From the NCBI GenBank assembly GCA_944320555.1, contig CALUHX010000031.1:1-35606 (forward strand): DNA of 35,606 nucleotides, read 5' to 3'. Position numbers and translations under genes: made by a program. The stretch is from an uncultured Butyricimonas sp. (GTDB taxonomy: Bacteria > Bacteroidota > Bacteroidia > Bacteroidales > Marinifilaceae). The notes below the pieces were generated by a model. It saw nothing but the letters and a program-made list of their open reading frames with translations, did not search any database and was not told the DNA's origin. Below, in pieces: positions 15,746 to 22,423 of the stretch (its first letter is position 1; each line of letters opens with the position of its first letter).

Positions 15746-18092
15746 CTTCTTGTCGTTTTTTGTCCTTTTTCTTGAATAAGTCGCCGATGCGGCGGAAGAA
15801 TCCTTTCCTCTCTTTCGCTTCCGCGGGAGAGTCCGCCTCCGGCTTCACTTTTTCTGTCTTGTTGTTTTTCAGTTTCTCCATCAGGTTCAGCCGTTCTTTG
15901 AAGGCCGGGGCTTCCAGTTCCTTCGCCAGGGACGGCGGGAGGGCCGGGAACGACGCCTGCGCCCATTCGTCGTAATTCCCGCTCGCCAGGCATTTCTGCA
16001 TGAACAGCCCGAATATCGGCAGCGCCGTGTTCGCGCCCTGCCCCAAGGCGGTCGTCCGGAAATGCACACGGGGATCGTTCGCTCCCACCCGGACGCCGAT
16101 TACGATGCGCGGGTTGTAGCCGATAAACCATCCGTCGGTCTGGTCTTGCGTTGTCCCCGTCTTTCCCGCCACGTTTCCGGGCAACCGGTACTCCCGCGCC
16201 AGCCGTTGCCCCGTTCCTTCCGTCACCACGGCTGTCAACAGCGCCGACATCACATTTGCCGTGTTCGCGTCCAGCGCCTGCCGTCCCCTCCCGGGTTCCG
16301 CCTTGTATATCACGGTCCCCTCCTTGTCACGGATTTCCTCCAGATAATACGGTTCGCGCGATGTTCCGCCGTTCGCGTAGCACATGTAGGGGCGGACCAT
16401 TTCGTAAAGCGGGATTTCGGCCACTCCCAACGCCAGCGAGGGAACCCTCGGCAGCTCCTCCGTGATTCCAAGCCGCCGGGCGTGTTCCGCCACCTTTTCC
16501 GCGTCCGTCCGCAACAGCAGGTCCACCGCCACGGTGTTCAGCGACTTGCTCAGCGCGCCCCGCAGCGTGTAATATCCCCCGTACTGGCCGTCCGAGTTCC
16601 GGGGCGACCAGTCGTCGTATTCCGCGTACTTTCGCCGCTCGTTCGGATAATAGGCGTCGAGCCGCGCTCCGCCCTCGATGGCCGCGCTGTACACCACCGG
16701 CTTGAACGCCGACCCCGCTTGGCGGGCGGCCAGCACCTGGTCGTATTGGAAATACTTGTAGTCCAGGCCGCCCACCCACGCCTTCACCTTTCCCGTCCGG
16801 GGATCGACGGCCACCACTGCGGGATGCAGTATCTTCAGGTAATGCTTCAGCGAGTCGATGGACGACATCTCCGTTTCGATTTCACCCTGGTATGCGCTGT
16901 ACACCCTCATCCGCTTCTTCTCCCGCATGGCGGACATGGCCTGCCTGTCGTTCAGCCCGCGGGCCCGGAGGGCGCGGTAGGTGGCACATCCCCGGATGGC
17001 GTCCGTCACCGCCTCCGGGCTCTCCTCCCACGGCTCCCGGTCCTTCCATTCCTTATAGAATGCGTCCTGCAACTTCCTCATCCACTCCCTTGTCGCCTCC
17101 TCGGCGTGGCGTTGCGTCTCCGCGTCGATTGTCGTGGTGATTTCCAGTCCGCTCGTGTACAGATTGTAACGTGTCCCGTGCCGCTCGTTGTACGCCGCCA
17201 CGATTCTTGCCGCCTCGCGCCGGATTTGTTCCCGCAGGTAGGGGGCCGGCCCCGAGTAGTGGTTTGTCGGCCTGTAGCGCAGTCCCAGCCCTTCTCGCTT
17301 CAACGCCTCGCCTTCTTCCTCCGACAGATAGCCGTGTTCCACCATCCGCCCCAGCACCGTGTTCCGCCGCTCCAGGGCGCGCTCCGGATGGAGCCGCGGA
17401 TTGTAGAGCGACGGCCCCTTCAGCAATCCGATTAGGGTCGCCGCCTCCGTCGCGCTCAGCTGCGTGGCGGTCGTCGAGAAATATTGTTGCGCTGCGCTTT
17501 CTATCCCGTAGGCCCCTTCTCCGAACCACACCGTGTTCAAATACAGTGTCAGAATCTCGTCTTTCGTGTAAATCGACTCCAGCCGGTGGGCCACGATCAT
17601 CTCCTTCACCTTCGCCACCGGCAGCATCCACCGTTTCCCGGTCTCTCTCGGATACAGGTTCTTGGCCAGTTGCTGGCTGATGGTGCTGCCTCCGCCCTCC
17701 CGTTTGTCGCCCAGCAGGATGGTTTTCAGCAACACCCGCAGGAGGCTGATTTTGTCCACTCCGTGGTGCTCGTAGAAACGGGAGTCCTCGGTGGCCACCA
17801 ACGCCTCGACGGCCTTCGGGGAGATGCTTCCGAACAGCACCTCCGTCCGGTTCTCAAGGTAATACTTCCCGAGCAGTTCCCCGTCCTCGCTGTAAAGGGA
17901 CGACGCCTCGTGTTGCCTGATTTCCCGCAGCTCCTCGTAGCCGGGAACCTTCCCCCACGCCCCGTGGTACACGCACGCCACGAACGCCGCCACGGCCGCC
18001 GCCGCCGTCAGTCCGAGCGCGGCCAGCAGGCAAACGGCCCGCTTCCACAGGCTCCTTCTCTTTTTCCCGTTCCCTTTTTTCCTTTTTGCCAT
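15732..18092 (-). CDS. Class A penicillin-binding protein (PBP1A-type)
   Basis: This bifunctional peptidoglycan synthase polymerises glycan strands and cross-links stems at the inner-membrane outer face. The 786-residue protein has a basic cytoplasmic N terminus and one membrane anchor (about 19-42). A GT51 transglycosylase domain follows (catalytic Glu102 in ATEDSRFYEHHG, then GGSTISQQLAKN), then a transpeptidase domain with Ser461-x-x-Lys464 (SAFK), Ser517-x-Asn519 (SLN) and Lys644-Thr-Gly (KTGTT). The tail (about 725-786) is rich in Lys and Glu. I chose ATG 18092 (MAKRKKGNGKK); an open extension upstream would run into the divergent adk start. It overlaps the downstream small membrane protein gene. 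Confidence 0.94.
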   Translation of the reverse strand: MAKRKKGNGKKRRSLWKRAVCLLAALGLTAAAAVAAFVACVYHGAWGKVPGYEELREIRQHEASSLYSEDGELLGKYYLENRTEVLFGSISPKAVEALVATEDSRFYEHHGVDKISLLRVLLKTILLGDKREGGGSTISQQLAKNLYPRETGKRWMLPVAKVKEMIVAHRLESIYTKDEILTLYLNTVWFGEGAYGIESAAQQYFSTTATQLSATEAATLIGLLKGPSLYNPRLHPERALERRNTVLGRMVEHGYLSEEEGEALKREGLGLRYRPTNHYSGPAPYLREQIRREAARIVAAYNERHGTRYNLYTSGLEITTTIDAETQRHAEEATREWMRKLQDAFYKEWKDREPWEESPEAVTDAIRGCATYRALRARGLNDRQAMSAMREKKRMRVYSAYQGEIETEMSSIDSLKHYLKILHPAVVAVDPRTGKVKAWVGGLDYKYFQYDQVLAARQAGSAFKPVVYSAAIEGGARLDAYYPNERRKYAEYDDWSPRNSDGQYGGYYTLRGALSKSLNTVAVDLLLRTDAEKVAEHARRLGITEELPRVPSLALGVAEIPLYEMVRPYMCYANGGTSREPYYLEEIRDKEGTVIYKAEPGRGRQALDANTANVMSALLTAVVTEGTGQRLAREYRLPGNVAGKTGTTQDQTDGWFIGYNPRIVIGVRVGANDPRVHFRTTALGQGANTALPIFGLFMQKCLASGNYDEWAQASFPALPPSLAKELEAPAFKERLNLMEKLKNNKTEKVKPEADSPAEAKERKGFFRRIGDLFKKKDKKRQEDEKD

Positions 18093-18099
18093 GATAGAA

Positions 18100-18121
18100 A
18101 TTATTTTCGTGCGAAAATAAT
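18100..18121. promoter_or_regulatory. Perfect 22-bp inverted repeat in the adk/PBP intergenic region
   Basis: A 10-bp perfect stem (18100-18109 with 18112-18121; ATTATTTTCG / CGAAAATAAT) around TG lies 8 bp before the PBP start and 11 bp before the adk -7 box. On the minus strand it contains TATTTTCG, one base off the -7 consensus. It could be an operator controlling either gene. Confidence 0.45.
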
Positions 18122-18131
18122 AAAATAATGC

Positions 18132-18139
18132 TACCTTTG
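18132..18139 (+). promoter_or_regulatory. -7 promoter element for adk
   Basis: TACCTTTG matches TAnnTTTG and lies 29 bp before the adk ATG. Confidence 0.6.
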
Positions 18140-18168
18140 CCCCTACGTTAAAACAATAAATAGCAAAC

Positions 18169-18741
18169 ATGTTGAATATAGCGTTATTCGGGCCTCCGGG
18201 TGCGGGCAAAGGTACCCAGGCTAAGAAAATAGTGGAAAAGTATAATTTGGCCCACCTCTCCACGGGCGACATGATTCGTAAGGAAATCGCCGACGGCACG
18301 GAATTGGGAAGAATGGCCGAAGGAATCATCAATCGGGGCGAGCTGCTCTCCGACGAGTTCGTCGTGGCGCTCATCGAAAATCGTATCGCCCACCTCAAGG
18401 ATGTCGACGGATTCCTTTTCGACGGATTCCCGCGCACGGTTGCGCAAGCCGAGAAACTCGACCAGATGCTCTCCAAGAGCGGGACGCCGCTCAACGGCTT
18501 GATTAGCATCGACGTCCCGCACGACGAGCTTATGCGCCGTATGCTTCAGCGCGCCAAAATCGAGGGACGCGCCGACGACAACGAGGAGGTCATCGAGAAC
18601 CGTTTCCGCGAGTACAGGGCCAAGACCCTTCCTGTCGCCGACCACTACAAGGCGCAAGGCAAATGTTTCGACGTGGACGGATTCGGTTCCGTCGATGACG
18701 TTTTCGCCACCATCGCCACCATTTTGGAATCCATAAAGTAA
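18169..18741 (+). CDS. adk: Adenylate kinase
   Basis: Adk interconverts ATP + AMP and 2 ADP in the cytoplasm. The 190-residue protein has the P-loop GPPGAGKGT (8-16), the AMP-binding HLSTGDMIRKEI and DGFPRT motifs, and a short lid (GRADDNEEVIENR), so it is the short, zinc-free form. It stands alone with its own -7 element and a hairpin terminator just downstream. Confidence 0.97.
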   Translation: MLNIALFGPPGAGKGTQAKKIVEKYNLAHLSTGDMIRKEIADGTELGRMAEGIINRGELLSDEFVVALIENRIAHLKDVDGFLFDGFPRTVAQAEKLDQMLSKSGTPLNGLISIDVPHDELMRRMLQRAKIEGRADDNEEVIENRFREYRAKTLPVADHYKAQGKCFDVDGFGSVDDVFATIATILESIK

Positions 18742-18768
18742 ACCTCATCATTGTCCATTAAAAAGCGA

Positions 18769-18804
18769 AGGGGCTGTGTCGTTCAGTTCGACACGGTCCT
18801 TTCA
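18769..18804 (+). terminator. Terminator hairpin after adk
   Basis: CTGTGTCG (18774-18781) pairs with CGACACGG (18789-18796, one G-U) around a 7-nt loop. T-rich sequence follows (18799-18813). Confidence 0.65.
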
Positions 18805-18976
18805 TTTCTTTTTCCCCGTTTTTCGCAAAAAATCCCGCCCGGCCTGATTCTTCCGGCAGGAATAACGGGCTGCGCCTGTGCCTTGCCTGTGACCCCGCCT
18901 GCCCGTTTAATTGTAAACAATAATTGTTCCCGGTCCTGCCTCTCTGCGGGGGCAGCAGGGGGAAGTGGTTGCTATC
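18805..18976. other. Gene-free spacer before the palindromic elements
   Basis: No convincing reading frame is present. The stretch holds several short inverted repeats, for example ATTGT-AA-ACAAT at 18911-18922 and a CCTGC/GCAGG pair near 18936-18958. A small open frame starting at 18751 has no ribosome site and reads through the terminator and the repeats, so I do not call it a gene. Confidence 0.5.
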
Positions 18977-19180
18977 CGGCGGGAATCTTGGGGGCAGGAG
19001 GCTGGTGGCTTGGGGGCAGCTTGGGAGAAAAGGGCAATTTCCTAATGGTTTGGCATTGGGTTTCTATTGGTTTATCAATAGCAAGTCAATAGGAGGTCAA
19101 TAGGAAGTCAATAGCAACTCCCCGGCTACACCCTCCCTCCCGGTCTCCTTCCCCCGGGCTCCACCCCTGATGCGCCTGTC
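18977..19180. repeat. Palindromic element, copy 1: 3 inverted + 4 direct 11-bp repeats in G/C-rich arms
   Basis: Three contiguous 11-mers at 19038-19048, 19049-19059 and 19060-19070 read on the minus strand as CCATTAGGAAA, CCAATGCCAAA and CCAATAGAAAC. After a TTTA spacer come four contiguous plus-strand 11-mers at 19075-19085, 19086-19096, 19097-19107 and 19108-19118 (TCAATAGCAAG, TCAATAGGAGG, TCAATAGGAAG, TCAATAGCAAC). A G-rich left arm and a C-rich right arm (GCTACACCCTCCCT at 19125-19138) flank them in inverted orientation. The period is exactly 11 bp, about one helical turn, and cannot encode a repeated peptide. A second copy follows. The element's outer boundaries are approximate. Confidence 0.85.
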
Positions 19181-19380
19181 TTGGGGGTATCCGGCTGGTA
19201 TCTTGGTGGCAGGGAGGGTGTAGCTTGGGGTTAGGAGGTGGTGAGCTATTTATTTGGGATTGGATTTGTATTTGTGAACAAATAGCAGACAAATAGGAAA
19301 CAAATAGCAGACAAATAGCAGAACCCTTGCTACACCCTCCCTGCCACCCTCCTTCCCCCAAGTTTCACCCGGCTTCCGAG
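19181..19380. repeat. Palindromic element, copy 2: 3 inverted + 4 direct 11-bp repeats in G/C-rich arms
   Basis: It has the same plan as copy 1, about 203 bp further on. Inverted 11-mers lie at 19243-19253, 19254-19264 and 19265-19275 (minus strand ATAAATAGCTC, TCCAATCCCAA, ACAAATACAAA). After a GA spacer, four direct 11-mers lie at 19278-19288, 19289-19299, 19300-19310 and 19311-19321 (ACAAATAGCAG, ACAAATAGGAA, then ACAAATAGCAG twice). The arms 19205-19224 and 19329-19348 are a perfect 20-bp inverted repeat. The right arm shares GCTACACCCTCCCT with copy 1, and the left arm holds it inverted. The AATAG core is common to both copies although the flanking unit bases differ, suggesting selection on the architecture or an old duplication. 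Confidence 0.88.
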
Positions 19381-19674
19381 AGTCGAAATGGTCAATTATA
19401 CCCCTCCGGGGTGCTCCCCGTCGTTCATGCCCTGCCGACCCGGGCTATCCCCGATTTTTCCCTGTCGTGCGCGCTATCTTTGGGATGAATATGTGTGTCG
19501 TTGATTTCGTAATCGCAAAGTCAACTTTTTTCAGGAAGGCACGGTCATGTATTTCCTTGTCGCTTGGAGAAGTCTCGCTTTTGCGTCGGGTAAGTCAATG
19601 GATGATTTTTGGAGGGGCGTGGAAAGATGCGGGGAAGGGGAATGGGTTGGAGGCGGAGGGGGATGGGGGCGGGG
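19381..19674. other. Gene-free stretch between repeat elements and MFS gene
   Basis: It contains an exact TAnnTTTG (TATCTTTG) at 19475-19482 and, about 20 bp later, an imperfect hairpin (about 19500-19525, two bulges) followed by TTTTTT at 19525-19530. This would fit a very short transcript, but no known RNA family is recognised. Open frames here have no ribosome site and run into the antisense of the MFS gene. Confidence 0.35.
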
Positions 19675-20847
19675 TCAGGGGCGGGATTTGGCGGAGCGTT
19701 CGAGGAGAAGGAAGATGAGGCCGGGGACGAGGATGATGGCGGCGGTGGCCCGGAGCGCGGTGGCGAGGGAGAAGGCGTCGTGGAGCCAGCCCACGAGGGG
19801 GGCGATGGCGGCGAAGATGAGACGGATGACGAAGTTGCGGATGGAGAGGACGGTGGCGCGCATTTCGGAGAAGGTGATTTGATTGATGTAGCCTTTGAGG
19901 ACGGGGGTGGCGAATCCGCGGGCGACGTAGAAGAGGAGGAGGACGAGAAGGCCGCCGGCGGTGAGGGAGAAGGAGAGGGCCACGTATCCGCCGACGATGA
20001 AGAGAAGGATGAGGACGTACATGCGGCGGGTGCCGAGCCGTTGGTCGAGTTTGTCGGAGCAGAGGGCGGCGAGGCCGACGGTGAGGTTGAGGACGGTCCA
20101 GATGACTCCGAACCAGGAGGTGGGGGTGTCGAGCTCGATGAGGAAGGGTTGGACGAACCACGCCATGGTGAGGGTGGCGGCGCCGATGACGCCCGAGAAC
20201 ATGATGTTGCCGCATAGCTGACGGTTTTCGAACAGGGAGTGGCGTATGATTTTGAGGAGGTTGGCGAGGGAGTTTTTGGCGCGGGCGGGTGCGGCGTGCT
20301 CGGTGAGGACGAGGGCGGCGGGTATGCCGATAAAGGCGACGAGGCATTGGGCGTAGAAGGGGAGGCGGAGGGAGACGGCGGCGAGGAGGCCGCTGAAGAC
20401 TCCGGCGAGGGCCTCCGAGAAGTTGCCGATCATGGTGACGCGTCCTTCGTATTTGAGGTAGTCGTTCTCGCGGCGGTGGTGGAGCATGGTGTCGTAGAGG
20501 AGGGCGGAGTCGGCTCCGGAGACGAGGCTTTGTCCGGCACCGAGCAGGATTTCGGCGACGAGGAACGGGGTGAAGGTGTCGGCGACGGTGTAGCAGAGCG
20601 AGCCGGCGAAGCAGGCCGCGCAGCCTATGACGAGGCATCCCCGCCGTCCCCAGACGTCGGCGAGGTATCCGGCGGGGATGTCGAGGGCCATCATGGCGAC
20701 GGAGTAGGCGCTTTTGAGCACGAACACGTCGGCCACGCTGAGTCCGCACTCGGTGTAGAAGAGGACGATGACGGGCATGACCAGGGTGAACCATTTGGAG
20801 ATTTTGATGAGGTAGAGGGCTGTGATGTTTTTGGCGAATGTTGTCAT
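19675..20847 (-). CDS. Major facilitator superfamily transporter
   Basis: The 390-residue protein has about twelve membrane segments and the MFS motif A between helices 2 and 3 (GYLADVWGRR, residues 60-69). It is an inner-membrane secondary transporter; efflux of drugs or metabolites is usual for this type, but the substrate is unknown. I chose ATG 20847 because helix 1 follows directly; the frame stays open for ~100 codons upstream but these read like intergenic sequence. A minus-strand TATCTTCG at 20878-20871 is a possible near-consensus -7 box. Its coding strand is unusually C-rich compared with the neighbouring genes (see findings). Confidence 0.88.
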   Translation of the reverse strand: MTTFAKNITALYLIKISKWFTLVMPVIVLFYTECGLSVADVFVLKSAYSVAMMALDIPAGYLADVWGRRGCLVIGCAACFAGSLCYTVADTFTPFLVAEILLGAGQSLVSGADSALLYDTMLHHRRENDYLKYEGRVTMIGNFSEALAGVFSGLLAAVSLRLPFYAQCLVAFIGIPAALVLTEHAAPARAKNSLANLLKIIRHSLFENRQLCGNIMFSGVIGAATLTMAWFVQPFLIELDTPTSWFGVIWTVLNLTVGLAALCSDKLDQRLGTRRMYVLILLFIVGGYVALSFSLTAGGLLVLLLFYVARGFATPVLKGYINQITFSEMRATVLSIRNFVIRLIFAAIAPLVGWLHDAFSLATALRATAAIILVPGLIFLLLERSAKSRP

Positions 20848-20992
20848 GGTTGTTCGTGTCGTTGGATACGCGAAGATACCGTTTAATCGCAAGGAGGGAC
20901 GCGGGGAGGGGATATTTTTTCGCCGGGGGTGGGCGCGTTTACGATTTGTCATTAAAAATGCGGGTTTCATTTCTGTTTCCAATGAAAAGTAG

Positions 20993-21000
20993 TATTTTTG
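20993..21000 (+). promoter_or_regulatory. -7 promoter element for ptb
   Basis: TATTTTTG matches TAnnTTTG and lies 51 bp before the ptb ATG. The region around it is AT-rich. Confidence 0.5.
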
Positions 21001-21051
21001 CTTCCGTTTTGAAAATGTGTATCGTTTGAATTGTTTTAAAATATCTTTGTT

Positions 21052-21960
21052 ATGGCAATACGGAAAATAGATGACATTTACGAGCTGTTGAAAGGACACG
21101 CTCAGAAGAAACGTTTGGTGGTGGCTTACGCGAATGACAGCCATTCGATCGAGGCGGTGAACAAGGCGGTGGAGATGGGCCTAGTGGAGGCGACGCTGTG
21201 CGGCGACACGGAGGTGATTCGGCAGGTGTGCGCGGAGCACGGCTTCGACGCATCGCGGTTCACGCTGGTTCACGAGCCGGTGGACACGAAGGCCGCCGCG
21301 CTGGCGGTGAAGATGGTGAGGGAGAAGGAGGCCGATTTCATCATGAAGGGGCTGGTGAGCACGGACAAGTACATGCGGGCGATTCTGAACAAGGATTGCG
21401 GGCTGCTGCCTCCGAAGGCGACGTTGTCGCACGTGGTGGTGATGGAGTGCCCGAATTACCACAAGTTGATTGTGTTCAGCGACGCGGCGATTATTCCGGC
21501 TCCCGATTTCGGCCAGAAGGTGCAGATTGTGAAGTATGTGACGCAGATTGCGAACGCTTTGGGCGTGGAGCGTCCGAAGGTGGCTATGGTGTCGGCGACG
21601 GAGCAGGTGTTGCCGAAGGTGGTTTCGACGACGGACGCGGCCATTATCGCGAAGATGGGCGAGCGCGGCCAGTTGGGGAACATCGACATCGACGGGCCTT
21701 TGGCTTTGGACGTGGCCATCGACAAGGAGGCCGCTGAAATCAAGAAAATCAAGTCGCCGGTGGCCGGTGACGCGGATTGTCTGGTGTTCCCGAACATAGA
21801 GGCGGGGAACGTGTTCTACAAGACGAACACGAAGCTGGCGAACGCGCGCCAGGGAGCGATTTTGGTGGGGGCGACGGCTCCGAGCGTGTTGTCTTCGCGC
21901 GGCGACAGCGTGGACGCGAAATTGAATTCCATCGCGTTGGCCGCTTTGTTCGCGAAGTGA
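21052..21960 (+). CDS. ptb: Phosphate butyryltransferase
   Basis: Ptb converts butyryl-CoA and phosphate to butyryl-phosphate and CoA, the step before butyrate kinase in butyrate formation. The 302-residue product is the normal length of clostridial Ptb (about 300). It shows the PTA_PTB family pattern: FIMKGLVSTDKYMRAIL near residue 97, LSHVVVMECP, ATEQVLPK, DGPLALDVAIDKEAA and the C-terminal ILVGATAPSVLSSRGDS. The phosphotransacetylase branch is less likely on length and on these motifs. No butyrate kinase (buk) follows; the gene is alone between its promoter and a terminator. buk may be elsewhere, or the enzyme may serve another acyl-CoA. Confidence 0.92.
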   Translation: MAIRKIDDIYELLKGHAQKKRLVVAYANDSHSIEAVNKAVEMGLVEATLCGDTEVIRQVCAEHGFDASRFTLVHEPVDTKAAALAVKMVREKEADFIMKGLVSTDKYMRAILNKDCGLLPPKATLSHVVVMECPNYHKLIVFSDAAIIPAPDFGQKVQIVKYVTQIANALGVERPKVAMVSATEQVLPKVVSTTDAAIIAKMGERGQLGNIDIDGPLALDVAIDKEAAEIKKIKSPVAGDADCLVFPNIEAGNVFYKTNTKLANARQGAILVGATAPSVLSSRGDSVDAKLNSIALAALFAK

Positions 21961-21984
21961 CGGACGGGTTTTGTCCTTGTCGCG

Positions 21985-22031
21985 GCGGGGAGACGTTCCG
22001 GGAACGGGCCGTCTCCCCGCTGTTGTTTTTT
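21985..22031 (+). terminator. Rho-independent terminator after ptb
   Basis: An 11-bp perfect stem (21985-21995 with 22010-22020, GCGGGGAGACG / CGTCTCCCCGC) is followed by TGTTGTTTTTTC. Confidence 0.9.
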
Positions 22032-22053
22032 CGGGAATATTGTCGTATATTTG
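22023..22053 (+). promoter_or_regulatory. Promoter for the 36-residue membrane protein
   Basis: TTG at 22023-22025 and an exact -7 element TATATTTG at 22046-22053 are 20 bp apart. The -33 part falls in the T-tail of the ptb terminator, so termination and new initiation are packed together. Confidence 0.55.
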
Positions 22054-22118
22054 CTCGAGATTAAAAAACATGGCTTGGTTGCTGGTTTTATATTGTCGAA
22101 TAAAAAGGAGGACATGTA

Positions 22119-22229
22119 ATGGGAGCACTAATTGGTTTTGCGGTTTTGGGAATACCGTGCGCGGTGTTTTTAATCTGGTGCTTGACGCCAAGGGGAAGAA
22201 GGTGGTTGAAAGCGAATCACATGATTTGA
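22119..22229 (+). CDS. 36-residue single-pass membrane protein, unknown function
   Basis: ATG 22119 to TGA 22229 encodes 36 residues. A hydrophobic helix (about 3-22, MGALIGFAVLGIPCAVFLIW) is followed by a basic tail (TPRGRRWLKANHMI), giving an N-out or anchored membrane miniprotein by the positive-inside rule. An AGGAGG site at 22106-22111 is 7 bp before the ATG, the best ribosome site in this part of the window, and a -7 promoter element lies 65 bp before it. An ATG-TAA pair at 22114-22119 overlaps the true start as ATGTAATG and may tune initiation. I do not recognise a named family. Confidence 0.65.
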   Translation: MGALIGFAVLGIPCAVFLIWCLTPRGRRWLKANHMI

Positions 22230-22343
22230 GGACGGGGGAAGGGGGACTTTTGAAGCGGGATGGGGTGTCCGGTCGCTAGAAGAGGGGAGGAGAGGTGGCG
22301 AGAATCACTATTTCGGGGGATTGCGGGGAAGGGAGGGAGGAGG

Positions 22344-22351
22344 TACTTTTG
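22344..22351 (+). promoter_or_regulatory. -7 promoter element for the ECF sigma gene
   Basis: TACTTTTG matches TAnnTTTG exactly and is 27 bp before the first ATG (22379) and 72 bp before the likelier start (22424). The preceding 100 bp are strongly purine-rich and carry no gene. Confidence 0.55.
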
Positions 22352-22423
22352 CGGAGTGAGATTTTTTTGTAGGATTGTATGAATATTTTCTTAACTTTGC
22401 GAAAGGAATTCAAGGAGAATCAG

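Noticed and set aside
16062-17435. 457-codon plus-strand frame opposite the PBP gene
   Set aside because: It is the antisense of a protein with complete transglycosylase and transpeptidase motifs; its own translation is Arg/Pro/His-rich with no domain.
18751-19092. 113-codon frame after adk
   Set aside because: It has no ribosome site, passes through the adk terminator and the repeat element, and its translation has no coherent hydrophobic or domain pattern.
19075-19321. CRISPR array
   Set aside because: The repeats are 11 bp, directly abutting and without spacers, in two head-to-head sets; no cas genes are present.
18742-19675. tRNA or rRNA gene in the gene-free stretch
   Set aside because: No cloverleaf with a GGTTCGAATCC-like T-arm or CCA end was found on either strand.
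19467-19718. 83-codon frame downstream of the TATCTTTG box
   Set aside because: The second half is antisense to the MFS gene end and the composition degenerates into Gly/Glu repeats; no ribosome site at the start.
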